This document shows, one piece after another, positions 47,978 through 54,998 of a stretch of 64,000 bases of DNA. Both the position numbers and the translations under genes were made by a program. The stretch is from contig JADJPW010000004.1 of the NCBI GenBank assembly GCA_016713035.1, positions 310,001-374,000 on the forward strand, read 5' to 3'. This DNA comes from Verrucomicrobiaceae bacterium. GTDB taxonomy: Bacteria > Verrucomicrobiota > Verrucomicrobiia > Verrucomicrobiales > Verrucomicrobiaceae. The stretch's first letter is position 1. Each line of letters opens with the position of its first letter. A model generated the notes under the pieces. That model worked only from the letters and a program-made list of their open reading frames with translations, did not search any database and was not told the DNA's origin.

Positions 47978-48469
47978 ATGACCAACAAACTCACAACTGA
48001 CAAAGATATGGCCGAGTTCTTCCGGCTAGGTTTGTCTTTGGAGACTTGTGAAGTTTCTCAAGTGGTCCGCTGGGCAGAAAAAGTTATCGAAAGGGAAGAG
48101 AAGCCCAACCATGCCTTCATCGAACTGTGTCTAGCCAACACCAAACCAGCCAGTGCTGTCAAAAGTCTTCTAGCCGACGTTCCTGGAAGTTCGACAACGG
48201 GATTGCCTCTTCGAATGTTGTTGGGGCAATGTTGGCACATTGCTTCGCGCTCTCCAAATCAAGCAGCGCGCTTACTCCAACCTCTATATCTCCTGGTTTG
48301 TCTCCAAGATTTCGAGAGTGATATCTACTACGCACTTGTTTGTCTCGAAGACGATCTGTCCCTCGCTCAAGACAAGGTTTTTGGCTCCGTGGAAGAGGTC
48401 ACGAAGAAATTTTGCGCCTTTCTGCAGCCTTTCGCCTCAGACGCACCAACGGAAGCGCTCAATCGTTGA
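47978..48469 (+). CDS. Hypothetical protein inserted between the DUF1553 and DUF1501 genes
   Basis: 163 residues, no signal peptide and no recognised domain. It is helical, with LVCLQDFESDIYYALVCLEDD and EVTKKFCAFLQPFASDAP. Base composition looks more AT-rich and codon use different from the flanking genes (for example gaagttctc, aaagtt). The DUF1553 stop lies 20 nt before its start and the DUF1501 start lies 24 nt after its stop, so it lies inside a pair that is normally adjacent. A late acquisition is likely, with unknown function. Confidence 0.6.
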   Translation: MTNKLTTDKDMAEFFRLGLSLETCEVSQVVRWAEKVIEREEKPNHAFIELCLANTKPASAVKSLLADVPGSSTTGLPLRMLLGQCWHIASRSPNQAARLLQPLYLLVCLQDFESDIYYALVCLEDDLSLAQDKVFGSVEEVTKKFCAFLQPFASDAPTEALNR

Positions 48470-48493
48470 ATCAAGACCTCATTTAAGTTTCCC

Positions 48494-49954
48494 ATGAATC
48501 CCCTCTTCGAATCCAATCTCCTCCAAACCCGCCGCCAATTCTTCGGACAGACCGGCCTGCGACTCGGCGGGCTCGGTTTGACGTATGCGATGGGTGGCGA
48601 TGCTTTTGCGGCTTCCAAAACTCAGGTGCATGAGCCATTACCGGGACTGCCACATTTCGCAGCGAAGGCGAAGGCGGTGATTTATCTGCACATGAATGGC
48701 GGCCCGTCGCAGCTCGACACGTGGGACTACAAACCGGGGCTTCAGCAGTGGTATGACAAGGATTTGCCGCCGAGTGTGCAGGGTGGGCAGCGGCTGACGG
48801 GCATGACGAGCAAGCAGGCGCGGTTCCCGGTGGCACCGAGTTTGTTCAAGTTCGCGCAGCATGGGCAGTGCGGGCGCTGGGTGAGCGAGTTGCTGCCGCA
48901 CACGGCGAAGCACGTCGATGACATCGCTTTGATCAAGACCGTGCACACCAACGCGATCAACCACGACCCGGCCTGCACCTTTGTGATGACGGGACGTGAG
49001 GTGCCTGGCTTTGCGAGCCTCGGCTCGTGGCTCAGCTACGGTCTCGGCAGCGAGAGCAATGACTTGCCGGCCTTTGTCGTGCTCACGCCGAACTGGAGTG
49101 CGAAGGCGATGGCGCAGGCGCTTTTTACCCGCATGTGGAGCAGCGGCTTTTTGCCGAGCAAATTCAGCGGTGTGGCCCTGCGTGCCGTCGGCGATCCCGT
49201 GCTCTACATGCAGAACCCGGACGGCGTCTCGCCCGCGAACCGTCGCGCGATGCTCGACACGCTGGCGCAGATGAATGCGCACAGCTTTGAGAAGTTCGGC
49301 GATCCCGAAATCCAGACGCGCATCTCGCAGTATGAAATGGCCTTCCGCATGCAGACGAGCGTGCCGGAACTGGTCGATCTGAAACAGGAAAGCCAGGCCA
49401 CGCTCGACCTGTATGGCCCCGAGGTGCTGAAGCCGGGCAGCTTTGCCGCCAGCGCCATCCTCGCGCGGCGGCTCATGGAGCGCGGCACACGCGTGGTGCA
49501 GGTGCTGCATCGCGGCTGGGACCAGCACGGCAATTTGCCTGCCGACATCCGCCTCCAATGCCGCGACACCGACCAGCCCATCGGCGCTCTTTTGACCGAT
49601 CTCAAACAGCGCGGCCTGCTCGACAGCACGCTCGTCATCTGGGGCGGTGAATTTGGCCGCACGGTCTATTCGCAGGGCGGTCTCTCGCAGACGAATTATG
49701 GTCGCGACCACCATCCGCGGAACTTCTGCATGTGGATGGCCGGTGGCGGCATCAAAGGCGGCGTGAGCTACGGCGAGAGCGATGACTTCAGCTACAACAT
49801 CGCAACCGACCCCGCGCACCTGAACGACATCAACGCCACCATCCTCCACCAGTGCGGCATCGACCACGAGCGCCTCAGTTACAAGTTCCAGGGCCTCGAT
49901 GCACGCCTCACCGGCGTGGAGAGCCAGCATCCGATCAAGGAGATCATCGGGTGA
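48494..49954 (+). CDS. DUF1501 domain-containing secreted protein (Tat substrate)
   Basis: 486 residues. The N-terminus has a twin-arginine pattern TRRQFFGQTGLRLGGLGL (Arg13-Arg14), followed by signature DUF1501 blocks: VIYLHMNGGPSQLDTWDYKP, AKHVDDIALIKTVHTNAINH, GREVPGFASLGSWLSYGLGS and VIWGGEFGRTVYSQGG. DHHPRNFCMWMAGGGIKGG is also typical. It is the usual partner of a PSCyt1-DUF1553 gene and is probably a periplasmic or extracellular sulfatase-like (alkaline-phosphatase fold) enzyme. Length and frame are intact. Confidence 0.93.
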   Translation: MNPLFESNLLQTRRQFFGQTGLRLGGLGLTYAMGGDAFAASKTQVHEPLPGLPHFAAKAKAVIYLHMNGGPSQLDTWDYKPGLQQWYDKDLPPSVQGGQRLTGMTSKQARFPVAPSLFKFAQHGQCGRWVSELLPHTAKHVDDIALIKTVHTNAINHDPACTFVMTGREVPGFASLGSWLSYGLGSESNDLPAFVVLTPNWSAKAMAQALFTRMWSSGFLPSKFSGVALRAVGDPVLYMQNPDGVSPANRRAMLDTLAQMNAHSFEKFGDPEIQTRISQYEMAFRMQTSVPELVDLKQESQATLDLYGPEVLKPGSFAASAILARRLMERGTRVVQVLHRGWDQHGNLPADIRLQCRDTDQPIGALLTDLKQRGLLDSTLVIWGGEFGRTVYSQGGLSQTNYGRDHHPRNFCMWMAGGGIKGGVSYGESDDFSYNIATDPAHLNDINATILHQCGIDHERLSYKFQGLDARLTGVESQHPIKEIIG

Positions 49955-50007
49955 GGGACTAAAACTGCCGCTTGGCAGCCCCTGAGCCTCCGGTTACAAT
50001 CTGTATC

Positions 50008-50340
50008 ATGTACGACGAGCACGATGACACTGGCGACAAGCTGGAGCACGCTTACTTCTGCTACTTGGCAGACAAGTTTGAGCGTGAGCCAGCGCTGCTG
50101 GATATTCCGCTGAAGAATATCGAGCGCTGGACCCAGCGAGGTCACTGGGCGGCTAAAAGACTAGCAGAGTGGAAGGACTTGATCGTCCACGCAAAACAAT
50201 CTCACGGCGGTCTTCGACATCTGGGAGATGTGCTGCGGGCGGATGACGAGGAGACGCGGTTTTTCAAAGGATTCGCCCCCTTTCCTGGTGTTTTAAGCGA
50301 AGCGGAAAGTGAACCGTTCTTATGCAGCTCCAGGCATTGA
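50008..50340 (+). CDS. Small protein, possible partner of the DUF6036-like gene
   Basis: 110 residues from ATG 50008. It is helical and charged, with EHAYFCYLADKFEREPALL, IPLKNIERWTQRGHW, EWKDLIVHAKQSHGG and the ending FFKGFAPFPGVLSEAESE. No DNA-binding domain is certain. It overlaps the following nucleotidyltransferase-like gene by 19 nt, a spacing typical of toxin-antitoxin or other two-gene modules. The pair could be such a module (inference). Confidence 0.6.
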   Translation: MYDEHDDTGDKLEHAYFCYLADKFEREPALLDIPLKNIERWTQRGHWAAKRLAEWKDLIVHAKQSHGGLRHLGDVLRADDEETRFFKGFAPFPGVLSEAESEPFLCSSRH

Positions 50341-50864
50341 ATCACATGGCCATGGCTGCGGCAGCCTTGGTGCCAGAGGTGCGGATTATCGTCTTCGGCT
50401 CCGCATCAGCCTTCGCGACCTTTCCGGACATCGCCGAGACTACGACGATCTACGAAAACACCAACGACGCGGATTTCATCCTCGACCCTTGGAGTGAAGA
50501 GATCGGCAAGATGCTCACAAAGTGCATCAAGGAAAGCTCATTCTTCCAGATGTTCGGCTACTACGCCGACATCGTCAGGCCCGCCGCCTTCGATTGTTTC
50601 CCGCCGGACTTTCGGGATCGGTTGGTGCCGCTGGAGGGGTGCCCGCGGGTGTTTGCGCTCGATCCGCATGACATGGCGGTGGCGAAGCTGTTCGCGGGGA
50701 GACCGAAGGATGTGCGGTTGCTGGCTTTCCTGCTGGCGACGAAGCGGCTGGATGAGCAAAAGGTGCGCAAACTGCTCTGGGACACGCCGATGGAGGAGAA
50801 GTGGATCGTGCGGACGAACCAAGTGCTCAATCAGGCGGTGGCAGAGGCCAAGAAGCTCCCGTGA
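50322..50864 (+). CDS. DUF6036-like nucleotidyltransferase-fold protein
   Basis: 180 residues. The motif IIVFGSASAFATFPD has the Gly-Ser of a minimal nucleotidyltransferase, and NTNDADFILDPW supplies a candidate acidic pair. FALDPHDMAVAKLFAGRPKD is also typical of DUF6036/AbiEii-type proteins. Such proteins are toxin-like nucleotidyltransferases or their relatives. The overlap with the upstream gene and the position near a restriction locus support a defence or addiction role. If this is the AbiEii-like branch, the toxin would be this gene and the upstream small protein the antitoxin, but roles could be reversed. Confidence 0.6.
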   Translation: MQLQALNHMAMAAAALVPEVRIIVFGSASAFATFPDIAETTTIYENTNDADFILDPWSEEIGKMLTKCIKESSFFQMFGYYADIVRPAAFDCFPPDFRDRLVPLEGCPRVFALDPHDMAVAKLFAGRPKDVRLLAFLLATKRLDEQKVRKLLWDTPMEEKWIVRTNQVLNQAVAEAKKLP

Positions 50865-50996
50865 TGATCGCGTCAGCTTGGCGTGGTGATGCTCTCACAT
50901 CCATGAATGAGGCGGATTGGATGCTGTGGCTGAATTTTGAAAACGCCGAACGATTTTTGCTCCTCGTAGGCGTGCTTTCGAGTAAAGCTTGCCTGC

Positions 50997-51800
50997 ATGT
51001 CCTTGCTCGAACGTCTTTTCTCCTGTCCGCCCGTGCGCAAAGCGATCTGGGCGCTGTGGTATCCTTTTTTGACACGGAGGCTGCGGGGCGATGAGGTGCT
51101 GTTTCTCAATTACGCTTTTGAATCGGACCCGCCCGTGGGGCTGCGGCTCGATGCGGCGGATGAGCCGAATCGGGGCTGTATCCAGCTTTATCACCATGTG
51201 GCCACCCAGGTCGATCTGAGTGGAAAAAGGGTGCTGGAGGTCAGTTGCGGGCATGGTGGAGGTGCGGCGTGGCTGAGTCGCACGCTGCGGCCTGCGAGCT
51301 ACACGGGGCTGGACCTGAACCCGACGGGGATTGGCTTCTGCCAGCGGCGTCATCAGCAGGAGGGGCTGCAGTTCGTGCAGGGGGATGCGCAGCGGCTGCC
51401 TTTTGATACGGGCTCACTGGATGCGGTGATCAATGTGGAGGCATCGCACTGCTACCCGGATTTCCCAGGATTTCTGGCCGAGGTAGCGCGGGTGCTAAAG
51501 CCGGGCGGGCACCTACTGTATGCGGATTTTCGGTTTCAGCCAGACATCGAGCCCTGGAAGGCCGCGATGGCGCAGACCACTCTGGAGATGGTGCAGACGC
51601 GTGACATCAGCCAGGAGGTGCTGCGGGGCATGGAGATGAATGCTGAGCGGAGCAGCGTCCTGATCGTGCAGCACTTGCCCACGTTTCTGCATGCTCTGGG
51701 CCGTGATTTCGCGGGCATCCCAGGCTCACGCGTGTATGAGGCCCTGCGCAGTGGCGAGGTGGAGTATCGCTCCTGGTGCCTGCGCAAAGAGGCGTGCTGA
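50997..51800 (+). CDS. Class I SAM-dependent methyltransferase (C-methyltransferase-like)
   Basis: 267 residues. SAM motif I is VLEVSCGHGGGAAWLSRTL, followed by ASYTGLDLNPTGIGFCQRRH (acidic loop), LQFVQGDAQRLPF, FDAVINVEASHCYPDF-like VINVEASHCYPDFPGFL and RVLKPGGHLLYADFRF. The overall pattern resembles methyltransferases acting on lipids or polyketide-like products (phthiotriolone-type). It is convergent with pyrC, 36 nt apart. Substrate unknown. Confidence 0.85.
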   Translation: MSLLERLFSCPPVRKAIWALWYPFLTRRLRGDEVLFLNYAFESDPPVGLRLDAADEPNRGCIQLYHHVATQVDLSGKRVLEVSCGHGGGAAWLSRTLRPASYTGLDLNPTGIGFCQRRHQQEGLQFVQGDAQRLPFDTGSLDAVINVEASHCYPDFPGFLAEVARVLKPGGHLLYADFRFQPDIEPWKAAMAQTTLEMVQTRDISQEVLRGMEMNAERSSVLIVQHLPTFLHALGRDFAGIPGSRVYEALRSGEVEYRSWCLRKEAC

Positions 51801-51836
51801 GGCGGCTCTGCGCAGCCCGCGCGGGGCACTCGCCTC

Positions 51837-53117
51837 TCACCGCGCTAGCAGCTCTTCCCCACGGTAGATGACGCGTTCCACTAGGCCAGAGAGTGTCTGG
51901 TCGAGGAAGGGTGTATTGACGCTGCGAGACTTCATGAACTCGCGGCTAAAGGTGGTGCAGCGCTGCGGATTAAAGAGGATGAACTCAGCGGCGCTGCCTT
52001 CCTGGATCGAGACGGCTGGGAGCTGGAACATGCGGCGCGGCGCGGCGCTGTAATGCCTCACGATGTGGCACCAGTCGAGGTGGCCTTTCGCGATGAAGTG
52101 ATGGTAGAGACTGGGCAGGGCAGTTTCCAGGCCAGTGATGCCAAAAGGGGCACTGGCAAAGTCCTGGTTCTTTTCAAAAGGCGTGTGCGGGGCGTGATCG
52201 GTGGCGATGCAGTCGAACAAGCCGTCTTTGAGCCCCTGGAGCAGCGCCGCATTGTCCTCCGGCGTGCGCAGGGGTGGATTCATCTTAAAATGCGTATCGT
52301 AGTCGCCGATGTGCTCGTGGTGGAAAATGAGGTGATGAGGGGCCACCTCGCAGGTGACGCGGATGCAGCGCTCCTTTGCACGCTGGATGGTCTGCATGCC
52401 TTCCGCCGTGGTGACGTGCTGGATATGGAGATGCACCCCGGTGAATTCCGCGAGGCGGATGTCGCGTGCGATGCAGATTTCCTCTGAAATAGCGGGGATG
52501 CCGGGCAGGCCGAGTGCGTAGCTGATTTTCCCTTCGTGCATGCAGCCTTTGCCGCTGAGTTCTTTGACCTCGCAGTGGCTAGCCAGCGCCAGCCCGTGGT
52601 CTCGGGCATACTCCATGGCGCGGCGCAGGACCTGCGGATTATGGACCGTGTATCCATCATCGGTGAGCAGCACGGCTCCAGCAGCCTTCATGGCGGCGAT
52701 GCCCGCGAGCTCCTCACCTTTGCGGCCTTTGGTGATGGCACCGCTGGTGAGGATGCTGGGGCCGATGCGGGTGCGGCGGGCGCTTTCCAGCACGCTGCGC
52801 ACCACGCCCGCATTGTCGATCGCGGGGGCGGTATTCGGCATCATGACAAAGCCGGTGACGCCACCATTGATGGCGGCTTCCGCACAGGACTTGATGTTTT
52901 CTTTGTCCTCCTGCCCGGGCTCGCGGGCGTGGACATGGATGTCAAACATGGCCGGCATCAGCACGCGGCCAGTGCAGTCGATGACCTCGGCCCCATCAGC
53001 CTTTTCGATGCTGGGGGCTACACCGATGATTTTGCCGTCTTCGACGAGTACATCGGCTTGTTGGAGCTTCGGAGAGTCTTCGCTGGCGATCTGGGCGTGG
53101 CGGTAGAGGCGTTTCAT
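51837..53117 (-). CDS. pyrC: Dihydroorotase, multifunctional-type
   Basis: 426-residue amidohydrolase that interconverts carbamoyl aspartate and dihydroorotate in pyrimidine synthesis. The metal-binding start is FDIHVHAREPGQEDKEN (HxH), and CIATDHAPHTPFEK gives the conserved Asp region. The loop GVTGFVMMPNTAPAIDN, the carbamylated-Lys area (AITKGRKGEELAGIAA) and the two downstream His sites (ASHCEV, VHLHIQHVTT) are present. Length and the DCTGRVLMPAMFD start match class I dihydroorotases. Confidence 0.95.
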   Translation of the reverse strand: MKRLYRHAQIASEDSPKLQQADVLVEDGKIIGVAPSIEKADGAEVIDCTGRVLMPAMFDIHVHAREPGQEDKENIKSCAEAAINGGVTGFVMMPNTAPAIDNAGVVRSVLESARRTRIGPSILTSGAITKGRKGEELAGIAAMKAAGAVLLTDDGYTVHNPQVLRRAMEYARDHGLALASHCEVKELSGKGCMHEGKISYALGLPGIPAISEEICIARDIRLAEFTGVHLHIQHVTTAEGMQTIQRAKERCIRVTCEVAPHHLIFHHEHIGDYDTHFKMNPPLRTPEDNAALLQGLKDGLFDCIATDHAPHTPFEKNQDFASAPFGITGLETALPSLYHHFIAKGHLDWCHIVRHYSAAPRRMFQLPAVSIQEGSAAEFILFNPQRCTTFSREFMKSRSVNTPFLDQTLSGLVERVIYRGEELLAR

Positions 53118-53343
53118 GCGGATGTGGCTACACGGAGCACATCCGCCGGGGATTGGAAATCATGATTTGAAATCTGGAGGCTGAATCTTCCGCCCGTTTC
53201 AGACTGCGGGGCAGGCGCAGCAGTCGGAAAAGTGACCCGGCGCCGTAGCTAGCCAGCACCAGCAGCTTCAAAAATGCCCGGCAGCATGGTGCCGAGGTCC
53301 CTGGAGTGGAAAAACAGCGCCAGCGCTGCCGCTCCAGAGACTT
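53118..53343. other. Gap between pyrC and the CorC gene; possible remnant coding sequence
   Basis: 226 bp. On the minus strand the stretch after the CorC stop reads VSGAAALALFFHSRDLGTMLPGIF, and in another frame LKLLVLASYGAGSLFRLL, which look like one hydrophobic segment broken by a shift. This could be a decayed small membrane protein. No start is clear and no family was recognised. Nothing else is visible. Confidence 0.25.
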
Positions 53344-54666
53344 TTACGGCTCGGTAGCCAGTGCCGTAGCCTCTATGAGCCGCCGCACACCCACCTTGTC
53401 GATCCGCTGGCGGTCCATGTCGATGATCTCGATCTCATAGCCGCCCACGGTGAATTTTTCACCCTCCCGTGGCAGACGCTCCAGATGCTGCATGATGAAG
53501 CCTGCCAGCGTTTGAAAAGCATCGTCCTCCGCATTGGCCACGGCCTCAAAGCCGGGAATCACCGCGTTCACGGCGTCGATCTCCGTCATGCCATCGGCCA
53601 GCCAGCTTTGCGGGCCGTTTTCACGGACCTGTGGTGTCATGGACGTGCTAGGGCGATTGGATGCGAGATCCCCCACGATCTCCTCCGCCAGGTCTTCGAT
53701 CGTCACCATGCCACGCACGATGCCAAACTCGTCCGTCACCATCGCCGCGTGGTGGGAGGCCGTGCGCAGCTCCTCCAGCAGCGTCAGCGCTGGTTGATTA
53801 TCGGAAACGAAAACCGGCTCACGCATCAGCTCCCTCACCATTTGCGTCTTTCCAGCCGCCACAGAGAGGAACAAGGCCCGCAGCGACACCATGCCCTCCA
53901 CATGATCACGTGTTTCGCCGTAAACGGGAAACACCACCTGCCGCACGCCATCGCCCAGCTCCTCCGCCGCACTCGCGGCTGCATCGTTCACATGCAGAAA
54001 GATCACCTTCGGCTTCGGGCGCATGATTTCCTCTGCCTTCAGCTCCCGCAGGTCAAAGACGCCCTCCACCAGCTCGCTCTCCTCGTGCCGCACATTGCCT
54101 GTGATGAGTCCCTCGCGCAGCAGCACCTCCACCTCTGCCGTCGTGGGGCCACTGGGAGCCTGTGGTTTGCCAAAAAAGCGCATCAGCGTCCGCGTGCTCA
54201 GCTCCAGCACCCACACCAGCGGGCTCCCCACCCGCGAAAGCCAGTTCATCGGCCCCGCCATCACACAGGCGATGCCCTCAGCGTTTCTCAGAGCGAGGCT
54301 CTTTGGCACCAGCTCACCGATGATGAGTGAGAGGTAGGTGATGAAGGCGACCACCAGCCCAAACGCCACCTGCTCCTCATGTCCCGCTAGGAAAGGAACC
54401 TGCTCCAGCCACGGCGTCACATAGCCCGCGAGGCTCGCCCCACCAAAGGCCCCCGCCAGCACCCCCACCAGCGTGATGCCGATTTGCACGGTGCTCAGAA
54501 AACGCTCTGGATTCTCCGCCAGCTTCAGCGCCAACCGCGCCCCATGGCTGCCCTTTTCAGCCCGATCCATCATCCGCGCCTTCTTCGCCGAAACGATGGC
54601 GATCTCCGCCATGGCAAAGACACCGTTGAACACGAGAAGCAAAAGGATGAGCAGGAGTTCGGTCAT
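53344..54666 (-). CDS. CNNM/CorC-type transporter (hemolysin-like), divalent cation
   Basis: 440 residues from ATG 54666; upstream of it the frame only continues through non-homologous sequence. The CNNM membrane domain has MTELLLILLLLVFNGVFAMAE and the signature VQIGITLVGVLAGAFGG, then ALRNAEGIACVMAGPMNW. CBS domains follow (residues about 200-330: IMRPKPKVIFLHVNDAA and HAAMVTDEFGIVRGMVTIEDL with EEIVGDL). The C-terminal CorC/HlyC domain ends at residue 440 (EGEKFTVGGYEIEIIDMDRQRI). Members handle Mg2+ or Co2+ efflux. The protein is complete. Confidence 0.92.
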   Translation of the reverse strand: MTELLLILLLLVFNGVFAMAEIAIVSAKKARMMDRAEKGSHGARLALKLAENPERFLSTVQIGITLVGVLAGAFGGASLAGYVTPWLEQVPFLAGHEEQVAFGLVVAFITYLSLIIGELVPKSLALRNAEGIACVMAGPMNWLSRVGSPLVWVLELSTRTLMRFFGKPQAPSGPTTAEVEVLLREGLITGNVRHEESELVEGVFDLRELKAEEIMRPKPKVIFLHVNDAAASAAEELGDGVRQVVFPVYGETRDHVEGMVSLRALFLSVAAGKTQMVRELMREPVFVSDNQPALTLLEELRTASHHAAMVTDEFGIVRGMVTIEDLAEEIVGDLASNRPSTSMTPQVRENGPQSWLADGMTEIDAVNAVIPGFEAVANAEDDAFQTLAGFIMQHLERLPREGEKFTVGGYEIEIIDMDRQRIDKVGVRRLIEATALATEP

Positions 54667-54998
54667 GCGAAGTGGGGAGAAACAAAATGTGGAGCAAGCC
54701 GTGCCACCATGGAGCCGCAGTCTGCCGCACCTTTCGCCCCGAAACAACCCCCATCGCCCACACCTCGGAAAGCCTGTCCCCCTCCCCTCGCAGACGCTCC
54801 TCCTCCGCAGCCCGCGCATCGTTGCCCTATTCCTGCGGAACAGGCCCTTCATCCCTTGTTGCACAGCAACAAGGCAACTTCGCTGCCCGCACGCAGGCAG
54901 ACTGGTTTGCCCACTCCTGGTCCTCCCGCCTGCCAGTCCCAAAACCTTGCCATCCGTGCCATTCCCTGCTTGAATAAGAAAAATCCCGCCTGTCACGG
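54667..54998. other. Intergenic region upstream of hsdR
   Basis: 332 bp between the divergent CorC and hsdR genes. It has no supported gene. It holds a perfect dyad (54854-54874) and a weaker hairpin (cctgcggaacagg, near 54832-54844). Both lie upstream of the hsdR start at 54999, which may mark a regulated promoter. Confidence 0.4.
54854..54874. repeat. Perfect inverted repeat, candidate operator upstream of hsdR
   Basis: Arms ccttgttgc and gcaacaagg (9 bp, perfect) separated by aca. No T-run follows, so it is not a canonical terminator. The 21-bp dyad lies 125 bp upstream of hsdR and 188 bp upstream of the CorC start. A dimeric regulator could bind it (inference). Confidence 0.5.

Noticed and set aside
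48638..49930. 430-residue minus-strand frame antisense to DUF1501
   Set aside because: The plus-strand protein is a clear family member; the antisense frame has low-complexity His/Arg composition.
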